Part shown: positions 1 to 7,367 of the stretch, piece by piece
How the letters are laid out: every line of letters begins with the position of its first letter
Numbering within the stretch: the first letter of the stretch is position 1
Assembly (NCBI GenBank): GCA_002067265.1
Contig: MVQW01000270.1
Coordinates: 1-9,671 of the forward strand
From: Methanomethylovorans sp. PtaU1.Bin073
Lineage (GTDB): Archaea > Halobacteriota > Methanosarcinia > Methanosarcinales > Methanosarcinaceae
Reading direction: 5' to 3'
Length of the DNA: 9,671 nucleotides
Program-made: the position numbers and the translations under genes
Notes under the pieces: generated by a model
Seen by the model: only the letters and a program-made list of their open reading frames with translations
Database searches by the model: none
Told to the model about the DNA's origin: nothing

Positions 1-1043
1 ATTGCTGATGGCTCTATAAAAGATGATATTGCCACTATTGCTCCGTTACGGGCTCTGCCAATGAAGAAAAAAACAAATAGACCAAAAACAGCATTGGCAG
101 TATTTACTCCGGATACCGAAACAATGAACTCTCTTGCTTCATCTAGCGGATCGTCAGATTTGGTATTATTAGACTTTTGTTTTCCACGTAGCCTGCCGAA
201 CTGTTCTGCCAGCAATGTAGCGACAGAAGATGAAACTCCGGGAAGCCAGGCTACAAAAGAACCTGCAACGCTTCCTGAGGAAATAGCTTTTATTATTCTA
301 TTGGCAGGCAGACTGATGAGGGAAGTGCGCTGTGGAGGAATCACTGAGCTGGTTGTCAGACTTATTATCAGCTGGGAAGCTCCAAACAGGCCACTTAACA
401 GAGGAAGGAGTATCGATGGACTGTCTGATTCGAACAATGAGTTAGCCATATTCTCTTTCCCAAAGGCAAAGATGCCAAGCAGCCCACTCAGCAAGAATAC
501 CAGGAACGCATAAAATATGTATCTGTAATGAGCTAAGGATCCCTGCCCAGGTACATATTCTCCTTTTTCAGTTACTATCATCAGGATAGCTATGAACAGT
601 AGTATCCATCCAATGCAGTCCTGTATAAGCGGATATATCGTGTATAAAAGTAGTCCAAAAGGCAAAAGCAGAATGATGGATACAATTACAGAACCTGCAC
701 TTCCGAGGGCTGAAAGACGTATAGCTTCAGGTCCTCTGCCATCAAGCAGTAACTGATGTCCTGGAAGTACTGCTAATACCATATCCGAATTAGGTACTCC
801 CAGATAGATAGAAGGTATTATGTCATGGAAAGTATGTGTGATACAGTTTGCCAGGATCATGCAGATTATGTATATGGCTGGTATGCCGTTTTCAATGAGT
901 AAAGGAGAAATAGTTACCAGTAAAAGAGCAAAATTATTGCTATGCAATCCGGGTATTAGTCCAGATATCACTCCCATGAGACAACCAGCAAGTATGGAAA
1001 GCAAAAAAAAGATCAAAGATAGGTCTTCAGTAATTATAGGCAT
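1..1043 (-). CDS. TctA-family (DUF112/COG1784-like) membrane permease, partial, C-terminus beyond the left edge
   Basis: The reverse strand reads without a stop from an ATG at 1043 to the window edge, giving 347 residues of a protein whose family is usually about 400 long. It is strongly hydrophobic, with many membrane helices (for example about residues 8-30, 113-136, 143-157, 175-195, 210-230 and 312-329). Two glycine/proline hairpins, GVISGLIPGLHSNN near 24-37 and GSVAGSFVAWLPGVSSS near 257-273, look like the internal repeat of tripartite-tricarboxylate TctA permeases. No substrate-binding TctC or small TctB subunit is visible beside it, as is common for archaeal stand-alone members. The substrate is therefore unknown. 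A GTG four codons upstream (1055) is an alternative start; neither start has a strong ribosome site. The family assignment is from motif recognition, and transport of carboxylates is only inferred. Confidence 0.8.
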   Translation of the reverse strand, partial: MPIITEDLSLIFFLLSILAGCLMGVISGLIPGLHSNNFALLLVTISPLLIENGIPAIYIICMILANCITHTFHDIIPSIYLGVPNSDMVLAVLPGHQLLLDGRGPEAIRLSALGSAGSVIVSIILLLPFGLLLYTIYPLIQDCIGWILLFIAILMIVTEKGEYVPGQGSLAHYRYIFYAFLVFLLSGLLGIFAFGKENMANSLFESDSPSILLPLLSGLFGASQLIISLTTSSVIPPQRTSLISLPANRIIKAISSGSVAGSFVAWLPGVSSSVATLLAEQFGRLRGKQKSNNTKSDDPLDEAREFIVSVSGVNTANAVFGLFVFFFIGRARNGAIVAISSFIEPSA

Positions 1044-1082
1044 CTCATCGTTCACATGTTTTTATATTTGCAAAATTATAGT

Positions 1083-1100
1083 TATGCAAGGGTTTGCATA
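1083..1100. promoter_or_regulatory. Inverted repeat, possible operator for the permease gene
   Basis: TATGCAA and TTGCATA form a perfect 7-bp inverted repeat with a 4-base GGGT spacer. It directly abuts the TATA element at 1101-1110 on the side towards the permease gene, between TATA box and predicted start site. This is a typical position for an archaeal repressor site. The repeat is seen directly; the operator role is inference. Confidence 0.4.
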
Positions 1101-1110
1101 CTTATAAATT
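1101..1110. promoter_or_regulatory. TATA element readable in both directions between the permease and tRNA-thiolase genes
   Basis: CTTATAAATT on the plus strand reads AATTTATAAG on the minus strand, so both match the archaeal TATA consensus. On the minus strand transcription would start near 1075-1080, about 35 bases before the permease start. On the plus strand it would start near 1130, leaving a leader of about 80 bases before the gene at 1211. It is the best TATA match in the gap; use in the plus direction is less certain. Confidence 0.5.
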
Positions 1111-1210
1111 TGCTGGGTTGTTAGAACTTCCTCTAAGATTTCAAAACCCTTTATTCAGTTCACCACAAAACTAAATAGTAAGATGCCTTTTCTGCTTCAG
1201 GAATAAACAT

Positions 1211-2119
1211 ATGAGCATCAAGTGTGATAAGTGTAAACACGATTCTATTATATTCCAGAGATACTCTGGCATGCATCTTTGTAAGAAACACTTCGTAGAA
1301 GATGTGGAGCGAAAGATAAAGCTCACGATACGCAAACATTATCCCGTAAAAAAGAATGAAACTATAGCTGTAGCTATAAGCGGTGGCAAGGATAGCAGTG
1401 TGCTGCTCTATATGTTGCATAAGATCCTTGGGGAGCGTCCCGATATTCGCCTCGTTGCTCTTTCAGTGGATGAGGGCATAGAGGGATATCGTCACAATAC
1501 GCTGGAACACGCCAGAGGACTTGCCAACAGGCTTGGCGTGGAGCACATTGTTCTGTCTTTCAAGGAAGAGTATGATCGAACAATGGATGAGATAGCTGCA
1601 TGGGACCGTGAAAAAGGAACGTGCAGTTATTGTGGTGTCCTGCGTAAATCAATTCTTAACCGCAAGGCTCTGGAATTAGGTGCCACTAAACTTGCAATTG
1701 GCCATAATCTGGATGATGAAGCACAGACCATAATGCTCAATCATCTCAAAGGAGATGTAGCACGTATGGTACGCCTTGTTCCTCCATGCGAGCTGGAAGG
1801 TCTGGTTCTCAGGATAAAACCTCTACGTTTTGTTCCCGAAAAAGAGATTGCTATGTATGCTTATTTAAATGGTCTTCCTCTTAGTACCGGTGCCTGTCCC
1901 TATTCGCATGAGGCTATGCGTGGTGAAGTCAGGGAAATGCTTGATGATTTTGAGAACAAACACCCTGGAACAAAATATGCCCTTCTGAGTGGGTTTGATA
2001 AGATAGCAGATGTTCTCTCAAGGGAAATGCCCATTGCAAAGCTCGCAAATTGCCTTATCTGCGGGCAGGCATGCAGTGGCGAACTCTGTCAGGCCTGTAA
2101 GTTACTTGGAAAACAATAA
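1211..2119 (+). CDS. ncsA: NcsA/TtuA/Ncs6-family tRNA 2-thiouridine synthase (PP-loop ATPase)
   Basis: A 302-residue protein of the archaeal/eukaryotic Ncs6-TtuA family, which adenylates C2 of a tRNA uridine and replaces its oxygen with sulfur (U34 or U54 depending on the member). Residues 5-27 form an N-terminal zinc finger (C5, C8, C24, H27). The PP-loop SGGKDSS at 57-63 binds ATP. C138 and C141 in CSYCG, with C229 in GACPYS, match the three cysteines that hold the catalytic Fe-S cluster. GHNLDDEAQT at 164-173 is another conserved family motif. A C-terminal zinc finger uses C281, C284, C293 and C296, with an extra C288. All expected residues are present, so it should be active. Length is normal. 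The start lies beyond a weak AGGA, and no strong ribosome site is seen. It stands alone on the plus strand and converges on the next gene. The tRNA position modified, and the choice of ncsA over ttuA, cannot be settled here. Confidence 0.9.
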   Translation: MSIKCDKCKHDSIIFQRYSGMHLCKKHFVEDVERKIKLTIRKHYPVKKNETIAVAISGGKDSSVLLYMLHKILGERPDIRLVALSVDEGIEGYRHNTLEHARGLANRLGVEHIVLSFKEEYDRTMDEIAAWDREKGTCSYCGVLRKSILNRKALELGATKLAIGHNLDDEAQTIMLNHLKGDVARMVRLVPPCELEGLVLRIKPLRFVPEKEIAMYAYLNGLPLSTGACPYSHEAMRGEVREMLDDFENKHPGTKYALLSGFDKIADVLSREMPIAKLANCLICGQACSGELCQACKLLGKQ

Positions 2120-2126
2120 AAATTTA

Positions 2127-3023
2127 TTATTCAAAGGCATACATATCAAAGGAGTAGAGCTTCTTCCCTGTGCGATCCATATACATGCGTGTAACCCATA
2201 TTGTTGTTAGAGGTCTGACCACAAACAAAGAAACAAAAAGGTAAGCTAAGCTCCATATGTCCGCAAGCGCTTCCACTGAACTAATAGCGCTTCCAACTAT
2301 TTCCAGTGTCAATGAAATAAATACTATTATTCCAATGATCGCAATTACGCCACCTATATTATTTTTGAAGAACTCAATGCTTTTCTCCAATGCAGATATG
2401 GGGTCCAGATCATCGACTACCAAAGCATACTCTACAAAGAACAGCAATATTCCAACGATCAGGGCATAGAGGAACCAAACCAATGTTCCTAAGCCTATCA
2501 GTATGCTTCCTGTGGAAGTGGGATTAGCTTCTAATGTTTCAAGTCCTCCGGAAATTACTACGCCAGGTACTATGAAGATCACACCTGCCACTATAATAAG
2601 ACCCACTAGTGTTTTGGCAAAAAGAAGGTTCAATGCATGGTGGCGGGCAGAGGACCACATTTGTCCTACGGAAGTATCGCCGCTAATAAGTGCAAGGCGG
2701 CACATGCCGATAGCACCGGCTTCAAAAAACGATCCTATCAGTAAGAATAGCATTAATATGAACACTGTACCAATTATGAAAAGCAGAAGATTTTCTTTTA
2801 AGAGAGAACTAAGTATTCCCAGATATACTTCCGGTGGTACATTATCGGCCACGGTAGATGAAGCAATTTCAGGCAGTACAAAGATCATTACAAATAGAGT
2901 GATCGCGAATATGGAAAACAGGATAGTTGCCATCAGATCAAGAATAAAAGGAACTGCTATTATCATGTTCCTTTTCCATGTTCCATAACCTTTGTTCAGT
3001 AAAGTGCCCAGATCTTCATGCAT
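2127..3023 (-). CDS. Six-helix integral membrane protein of unknown function (archaeal DUF4013/DUF7847-like architecture)
   Basis: A 298-residue protein that I do not recognise with certainty. A short N-terminal segment with EDLGTLLNKGYGTWKRN precedes about six hydrophobic segments near residues 21-50, 79-100, 134-157, 173-200, 224-246 and 256-276. Between helices 4 and 5 lies a conserved-looking amphipathic stretch, VVDDLDPISALEKSIEFFKNN (about 202-222), typical of archaeal membrane proteins in the DUF4013/DUF7847/DUF975 group, in which an 'A..S..F.k.n' helix precedes the next membrane segment. No signal peptide or catalytic motif is seen. AGGAG lies 7 bases before the ATG, which supports this start. 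It has its own TATA box and is cut off from hppA upstream by a terminator, so it is probably a single-gene unit. Its stop lies 7 bases from the stop of the converging tRNA thiolase gene. Confidence 0.75.
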   Translation of the reverse strand: MHEDLGTLLNKGYGTWKRNMIIAVPFILDLMATILFSIFAITLFVMIFVLPEIASSTVADNVPPEVYLGILSSLLKENLLLFIIGTVFILMLFLLIGSFFEAGAIGMCRLALISGDTSVGQMWSSARHHALNLLFAKTLVGLIIVAGVIFIVPGVVISGGLETLEANPTSTGSILIGLGTLVWFLYALIVGILLFFVEYALVVDDLDPISALEKSIEFFKNNIGGVIAIIGIIVFISLTLEIVGSAISSVEALADIWSLAYLFVSLFVVRPLTTIWVTRMYMDRTGKKLYSFDMYAFE

Positions 3024-3030
3024 GTTTCTG

Positions 3031-3035
3031 CTCCT
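3031..3035 (-). promoter_or_regulatory. Ribosome binding site AGGAG of the six-helix membrane protein gene
   Basis: The minus strand reads AGGAG followed by 7 bases (CAGAAAC) and the ATG at 3023. The spacing is normal and fixes the start. Confidence 0.7.
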
Positions 3036-3055
3036 GTAGCTACCTTATACATTTT

Positions 3056-3063
3056 AATATAAA
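3056..3063 (-). promoter_or_regulatory. TATA box of the six-helix membrane protein gene
   Basis: The minus strand reads TTTATATT within ACTATTTATATTAAAATG, a good archaeal TATA match. It would place the transcript start near 3034 with a very short leader. It lies downstream of the hppA terminator at 3082-3111, so this gene probably has its own promoter. Confidence 0.6.
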
Positions 3064-3081
3064 TAGTGTTCCAACGAATTG

Positions 3082-3111
3082 AAAAAAAAGAATGAGGCCA
3101 AATGGCCTCAT
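3082..3111 (-). terminator. Hairpin plus T-run terminator of hppA
   Basis: On the minus strand, 15 bases after the hppA stop, ATGAGGCC and GGCCTCAT pair as a perfect 8-bp stem around a 4-base ATTT loop. The stem is followed by TC and a run of eight Ts (3082-3089). This looks like an intrinsic terminator and separates hppA from the membrane-protein gene that follows on the same strand. Confidence 0.8.
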
Positions 3112-3125
3112 ATGTTTTAATTTAT

Positions 3126-5147
3126 TTAGATAAGTCCCTTGCCGATGAACAAAGCTGAGAACAGGATAGCGATCATGTTTACCACTTTGATCAGAGCATT
3201 AAGGGCAGGACCAGATGTATCCTTAAATGGATCACCAACAGTGTCACCTACTACTGCAGCTTTGTGTGCATCTGAGCCTTTGCCGCCATATTCTCCGTTC
3301 TCTATGAACTTCTTTGCATTATCCCAGGCTCCACCGCCATTGTCCATTGTAAGAGCGAGCAGTAAACCTGCGACAATAAGTCCTATGAGTAATCCTCCAA
3401 GGGCAGATGGGCCCAGTAAAAGACCAACTATTAATGGAACTACTATTGCAAGGAAACCAGGAATGACCATTTCATGGATAGCTGCGACAGTTACAATGTC
3501 CACACATTTCCCGTATTCGGGTTTTGCTGTTCCTTCCATGATGCCAGGGATCTCCTTAAACTGTCTGCGTACTTCATCAACGATCTTGACAGCCGCCTTA
3601 CCAACAGCCTGCATTGTTACAGCTGTGAAGAGGAATGGCAGAAGTCCTCCGATCAAAAGACCGACAAGCACGACTGGCTGGTCCAGACTCAGGTTAAGTG
3701 TAGTTCCTTCGGGGGAAACTTTGCTCTTGTAATCTGCGAACAAGGCCAGAGCACCCAGAGCAGCAGAACCAATCGCATAACCTTTTGTAACTGCTTTGGT
3801 GGTGTTACCTACTGCATCCAGAGCATCAGTAACTTCACGTACTTTTGAAGGCATACCTGACATTTCAGCGATACCACCGGCGTTATCGGTGATAGGTCCA
3901 TATGAGTCAAGCGCCACGATCATACCTGTTGTGGAAAGCATTGCAGCTGCTGCAACAGCGATGCCGTACAAACCAACAGATGGGTCAGCTGCACCGCCTA
4001 CGACTAAGTATGAGGCAAGGATGCCTGCTACAATTGCCAAAAGAGGCAGAGCAGTACTCTCAAACCCAATGGCAAGACCAGAGATAACGTTTGTTCCTGC
4101 ACCAGTTTTTGATGCAGCTGCTATTGTCTTAACAGGGCGGAAACTTGTAGAAGTATAGTACTCAGTGAAAACCACCATGAGAACCATTATTATTATACCA
4201 ATGACCGCAGCGAGGTAAATCCTCATGTCATTCATCAGCATATCTGTAATAAAGTAGAAGAACACCAGACTGATGATAGCAGAACCTGCAACACCCTTGT
4301 ACAGTGCTTTCATTATTTTGTTGTCAGATCCTATCTTTACGAAGAATACAGATATGATAGAAGCAATAATAGCTGACGAACCCAGCATCAATGGGTATAG
4401 GACAGCATTGGGGAATTTATCAATTATAAGTGAACCCAGTAGCATTGAAGCAAGTACAGTGACCACGTATGTCTCGAACAGGTCAGCACCCATTCCTGCA
4501 CAATCTCCTACGTTGTCTCCTACGTTGTCAGCGATAACTGCAGCATTACGTGGATCATCTTCGGGGATGCCTGCTTCGATCTTACCAACAAGGTCTGCAC
4601 CTACATCAGCAGCCTTTGTGAAAATACCGCCGCCCACCCTTGCGAACAGACTGATAAGACTGGCACCAAAACCGAAACCTACTACAAGGTCTACATCACC
4701 ATATAGTATGTAGAATCCGCTGGTACCCAGCAAGGCAAGTCCTACTACTGCAAGACCTGTGACAGCGCCACCGCGGAATGCCACATGCATTGCCTTTTGC
4801 AGACCACCGGAAGCAGCATGTGCTGTCCTTACGTTTGCTCTGACTGATACATTCATTCCTATGTATCCTGCAATAGCAGAACTTATAGCACCCACCAGGA
4901 AACCGATGGCGATCTTATCTCCATCTGGCAACAGTACGAATATTAGGACTGCCAGAATGATTGCCACAATAGCTATTGTTTTGTACTGACGATTCAAATA
5001 AGCCATTGCACCTTCTTGTATTGCAGCTGATATTTTCTGCATCTCTTTTGATCCAGTGCCTTCTTTAAGAACACTGCTTGCAAAGAAGCCAGCAAATATC
5101 AGACTGACAAGACCGGCAAGAGGTGCCAGGTAATATAAAACATCCAT
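3126..5147 (-). CDS. hppA: Membrane-bound proton-translocating pyrophosphatase, K+-independent type
   Basis: A 673-residue, roughly 16-helix ion-pumping pyrophosphatase of normal bacterial/archaeal length. It couples hydrolysis of PPi, the by-product of biosynthesis, to export of H+ across the cytoplasmic membrane. The family's substrate-binding motifs are intact: [11 protein letters not shown] at 181-191, [12 protein letters not shown] at 208-219, DNAGGIAEM near 421-429, and the C-terminal [17 protein letters not shown] at 634-650. The ion-gate region ADLFETY (221-227) keeps the membrane glutamate E225. [10 protein letters not shown] at 447-456 has Lys451 and Thr454 where K+-dependent enzymes have Ala and Gly/Ala. 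By the established rule this marks the K+-independent class, which is known to pump H+ rather than Na+. GAGGAG lies 7 bases before the ATG. The gene is flanked by its own promoter region and a terminator and looks monocistronic. Pumping specificity is inferred from class. Confidence 0.96.
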   Translation of the reverse strand: MDVLYYLAPLAGLVSLIFAGFFASSVLKEGTGSKEMQKISAAIQEGAMAYLNRQYKTIAIVAIILAVLIFVLLPDGDKIAIGFLVGAISSAIAGYIGMNVSVRANVRTAHAASGGLQKAMHVAFRGGAVTGLAVVGLALLGTSGFYILYGDVDLVVGFGFGASLISLFARVGGGIFTKAADVGADLVGKIEAGIPEDDPRNAAVIADNVGDNVGDCAGMGADLFETYVVTVLASMLLGSLIIDKFPNAVLYPLMLGSSAIIASIISVFFVKIGSDNKIMKALYKGVAGSAIISLVFFYFITDMLMNDMRIYLAAVIGIIIMVLMVVFTEYYTSTSFRPVKTIAAASKTGAGTNVISGLAIGFESTALPLLAIVAGILASYLVVGGAADPSVGLYGIAVAAAAMLSTTGMIVALDSYGPITDNAGGIAEMSGMPSKVREVTDALDAVGNTTKAVTKGYAIGSAALGALALFADYKSKVSPEGTTLNLSLDQPVVLVGLLIGGLLPFLFTAVTMQAVGKAAVKIVDEVRRQFKEIPGIMEGTAKPEYGKCVDIVTVAAIHEMVIPGFLAIVVPLIVGLLLGPSALGGLLIGLIVAGLLLALTMDNGGGAWDNAKKFIENGEYGGKGSDAHKAAVVGDTVGDPFKDTSGPALNALIKVVNMIAILFSALFIGKGLI

Positions 5148-5154
5148 TATGTAA

Positions 5155-5160
5155 CTCCTC
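5155..5160 (-). promoter_or_regulatory. Ribosome binding site GAGGAG of hppA
   Basis: The minus strand reads GAGGAG, then seven bases (TTACATA), then the hppA ATG. It is a near-ideal match and decides the start at 5147. Confidence 0.75.
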
Positions 5161-5192
5161 TATTTGTCTATGTTTCTGATTTACGTATAAGT

Positions 5193-5276
5193 GTTATATT
5201 TTAGATAAGCTGCATTCACAGCTCATGTATAAATGAGACTGGTTCGGGCTAATATTCATCAATACTGTATATAAAC
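5193..5276 (-). promoter_or_regulatory. hppA promoter region with alternative TATA boxes
   Basis: The 177-base gap before hppA holds three minus-strand TATA candidates. GTTTATATAC at 5267-5276 is the closest to consensus and would give a leader of about 95 bases. TTTATACA at 5227-5234 would give about 55 bases, and AAAATATAAC at 5193-5202 about 20-25 bases. A 7-bp inverted repeat (ACTGGTT 5238-5244, AACCAGT 5297-5303) flanks the first box. More than one start site is possible; which is used cannot be read from sequence. Confidence 0.45.
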
Positions 5277-5324
5277 TTGATTGAACTATATTGAATAACC
5301 AGTATGAATAAAATTAAAGTTGCT

Positions 5325-5786
5325 TTATGTGCCTCCTCCCATCTGCATCATATCAAATTCGATAGAATCTGGCACTTCCACAGAAAATACAATAACGTTG
5401 CATCGTAATCGCCTCGCAACTGTAATGGCATTTTCCTGCTCATGCGTGAGTTTTCCATCATTGCTGGCAATGCAGAACATCTTTTTACCCCCTTCATACC
5501 TCACCATAAAATCAAAGTACTGAGCATAATCCCTCAGAAATTCCGCAAGAAGTTGGAGCTCTTCCCAGGTATCACACATATGTATTCCTTTTGTGGCTGA
5601 ATTTTCCACGTACCAATCCTTACTCATATATGGATACTTATTATATTGTTCTCTGATTTCCTCAAAAGATTTGAATACTTTTTGTAAATCCTTTTTCAAA
5701 TTAATCCATTTCCATTTCTGTTCAGAGAAATGACGTGCAGCAACTATTGCAACTATAGCATCCTTATCTTCCTGTTGAAGTATCAT
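5325..5786 (-). CDS. Small conserved-looking protein of unknown function, coupled to the DHPS-like gene
   Basis: A soluble protein of 153 residues that I do not recognise. A frame-consistent GTG at 5795 would add three residues. I prefer the ATG at 5786 because AGGTG (5793-5797) sits 6 bases before it and overlaps the upstream TAG stop, which suggests translational coupling. The N-terminal part is helical and charged, with aromatic residues (KWKWINLKKD, YPYMSKDWYVEN). The C-terminal half runs DFMVRYEGGKKMFCIASNDG, then KLTHEQENAITVARRL, then CNVIVFSVEVP. This Asp-turn-strand, 'GKLT..Q' helix and hydrophobic-strand order recalls the core of PD-(D/E)XK nucleases. However, the expected E-x-K is replaced by CIAS, so an active nuclease is unlikely. 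The protein ends in a glycine tail, MQMGGGT. No signal peptide or membrane segment is seen. The fold idea is a weak visual guess. Confidence 0.75.
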   Translation of the reverse strand: MILQQEDKDAIVAIVAARHFSEQKWKWINLKKDLQKVFKSFEEIREQYNKYPYMSKDWYVENSATKGIHMCDTWEELQLLAEFLRDYAQYFDFMVRYEGGKKMFCIASNDGKLTHEQENAITVARRLRCNVIVFSVEVPDSIEFDMMQMGGGT

Positions 5787-5792
5787 AATTAA

Positions 5793-5797
5793 CACCT
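5793..5797 (-). promoter_or_regulatory. Ribosome binding site AGGTG overlapping the stop of the DHPS-like gene
   Basis: The minus strand reads TTTTAGGTGTTAATTATG. The TAG stop of the DHPS-like gene shares bases with AGGTG, which is 6 bases from the ATG at 5786. This favours ATG over the GTG that lies within the site itself. Confidence 0.6.
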
Positions 5798-7277
5798 AAA
5801 ATTCATCATCCTGTGCATAACTTCGATTATATTTTATGGCAATCTCTGCTTTCTTAAGCTCCCGTCCAAGATAACCAGCATGTTCCAGGGTAGATACAAG
5901 TTCCATATCAATAAGTGTATCCAGTATTGCTCGTGCAGTCGTACCCACAATAGTCGAGGTATCATGCTCGGCGACTATTAAGCCTTTGCATGTTCTTTTC
6001 TCATCAGGGATTATTCCGATTCGCACACTTCCAGCTGGATCTGTTTTCCACATTTTCCGCTCTTTAGCCCCAATATATCTAGTAGGAACTATTGCATCTG
6101 TACGGCGTCTTTTTTCTTTGAGTACCATGAGGTCTATGCCCAGATCCTTTGGGGAACTCTGTCTTTCTGTGGCAAGTATCATCATTTGTGATGCGACTTT
6201 CAGTTCTTTTATAGACCCCTGTGTCTTATTACTGTACTCCGGGGTGAAAAGTATGCTAGTTCCCATGTCTGCTGCTATGCCGCAAAGTGTAGCGTTCACT
6301 CCCAGAGAATCAACATCAATTAACTCGGTTACGTTTCCTGCTCCAAAGAAAACAGGAATCTCAGGGAACAATTTATGAAACTCATGGTAACGTACTATGG
6401 ATGTGGCGATTCCATGGCCGATTGGATCAAGTACCGGGTCTGCAATTATCTTCCGAATGCCCAGTTCTTTTGCTTTTCTTATGTTTTTCACAAGGCTGTC
6501 AAGACCTTCACAGCTATCGGGTATTATTACAGCAGCAATCCCTGCAGATGCTGTCAAGGGGCCGATTTCATCAAGATTACTATTATTAAGACTTAACAAA
6601 AGGTCAATACCCGTTTCTATTGCGCGGGTAAGAAGTGCAGGATCAAGTGTATCGATGCTTATCGGCAGCGTGGTTACTTTCCTTGCTATTAGGATAGCAC
6701 GCTCCACATCTTCTGGGGAAGCATTAAGGGATGCTCCAAGGTCTATCATGTCCGCGCCCCGGCTAACAAAGGCAAGTACTTTGTTTTCAAGACTAATTGA
6801 ATCCATGCCTGTAGCATCTACTATCTCAGCCAGTACTTTCATACGGCTGTTTCCTCCAATCTTAAGATCTTTGATGTGCATTAATGGCTTGCAGTCAGTT
6901 TCTATATGTTCTACTTTTTCCAGAGCCAGTTTTCTTCTGACATCTGCAAGCAGTTCACAGGCTGGAACTTCGGTGGAAAACTCTATCCTGCCCACAAAAT
7001 CCAGGACATATCCAAGGTCATAAGCATGTTTTGGACCAAGGTATATCTTACTGCCAAGCTCTTGAGCAGTTTTGGAAAAATCTCCAGATACCATGCCTGG
7101 CACGAAAATGATGTCATAATGCTTTTGCTGAAGTTGACCTCTCACAGCTTCTAGCAGTCTTCGTGGGGTTATGAATGCTGCTATATCAATGTCTAGTACA
7201 ATAATATGTGCTTTTGTACCTACAGCTTTCCTTACAGTGTCTTGTGCAAGTTTTCCCGTAGCAACCAGGATATCCAT
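5796..7277 (-). CDS. Archaeal dihydropteroate synthase-related protein (TIGR00284 type), probably pterin-cofactor related
   Basis: A 493-residue, three-part protein. Residues 1 to about 130 form the N-terminal domain seen in this archaeal family (DUF6513-like, starting MDILVATGKLA). Residues about 145-370 form a pterin-binding TIM barrel related to DHPS and methyltransferases. Its landmarks are MIDLGASLNA at 177-186 (cf. DIGGES in DHPS), ISIDT at 206-210, LLLSLNNSN at 226-234, IIADPVLDPIGHG at 277-289 and FFGAGNVTEL at 310-319. Residues about 395-493 resemble the C-terminal DUF4346-like domain (PTRYIGAKERKMWKTDP at 398-414). The TRPG loop of folate-type DHPS is missing, so p-aminobenzoate use is unlikely. 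A role in tetrahydromethanopterin synthesis has been proposed for such proteins, but I would not call the reaction. AGGT is only 3 bases from the ATG, so a short or leaderless transcript is possible. The ftsZ terminator lies just upstream. Confidence 0.88.
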   Translation of the reverse strand: MDILVATGKLAQDTVRKAVGTKAHIIVLDIDIAAFITPRRLLEAVRGQLQQKHYDIIFVPGMVSGDFSKTAQELGSKIYLGPKHAYDLGYVLDFVGRIEFSTEVPACELLADVRRKLALEKVEHIETDCKPLMHIKDLKIGGNSRMKVLAEIVDATGMDSISLENKVLAFVSRGADMIDLGASLNASPEDVERAILIARKVTTLPISIDTLDPALLTRAIETGIDLLLSLNNSNLDEIGPLTASAGIAAVIIPDSCEGLDSLVKNIRKAKELGIRKIIADPVLDPIGHGIATSIVRYHEFHKLFPEIPVFFGAGNVTELIDVDSLGVNATLCGIAADMGTSILFTPEYSNKTQGSIKELKVASQMMILATERQSSPKDLGIDLMVLKEKRRRTDAIVPTRYIGAKERKMWKTDPAGSVRIGIIPDEKRTCKGLIVAEHDTSTIVGTTARAILDTLIDMELVSTLEHAGYLGRELKKAEIAIKYNRSYAQDDEF

Positions 7278-7319
7278 GTAACCTAATTGTACAGATAGTT
7301 AAAAAGAATATCTACTGCT

Positions 7320-7356
7320 AAAAAAAGAAAGGAGCCAGGACAACAATGTGACCTGG
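7320..7356 (-). terminator. Hairpin plus T-run terminator of ftsZ
   Basis: On the minus strand, 11 bases after the ftsZ stop, CCAGG and CCTGG (7352-7356 and 7335-7339) form a stem that extends past one T-T mismatch by two further pairs. After CTCCTTTC a run of seven Ts follows (7320-7326). The stem is weaker than that at 3092-3111, but the T-run makes this a plausible end point before the DHPS-like gene. Confidence 0.55.
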
Positions 7357-7367
7357 ATTTATTGTGT

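Noticed and set aside
61..513. Plus-strand open frame of 150 codons
   Set aside because: It lies antisense to the TctA-like permease, whose reverse-strand frame is open to the window edge and has membrane helices and family motifs.
3139..4989. Several long plus-strand open frames opposite the pyrophosphatase gene
   Set aside because: They are antisense to hppA, low in complexity (Pro/Ser/Thr/Ala-rich), and arise from the GC-biased codons of a conserved membrane protein. None has a recognisable motif or ribosome site.
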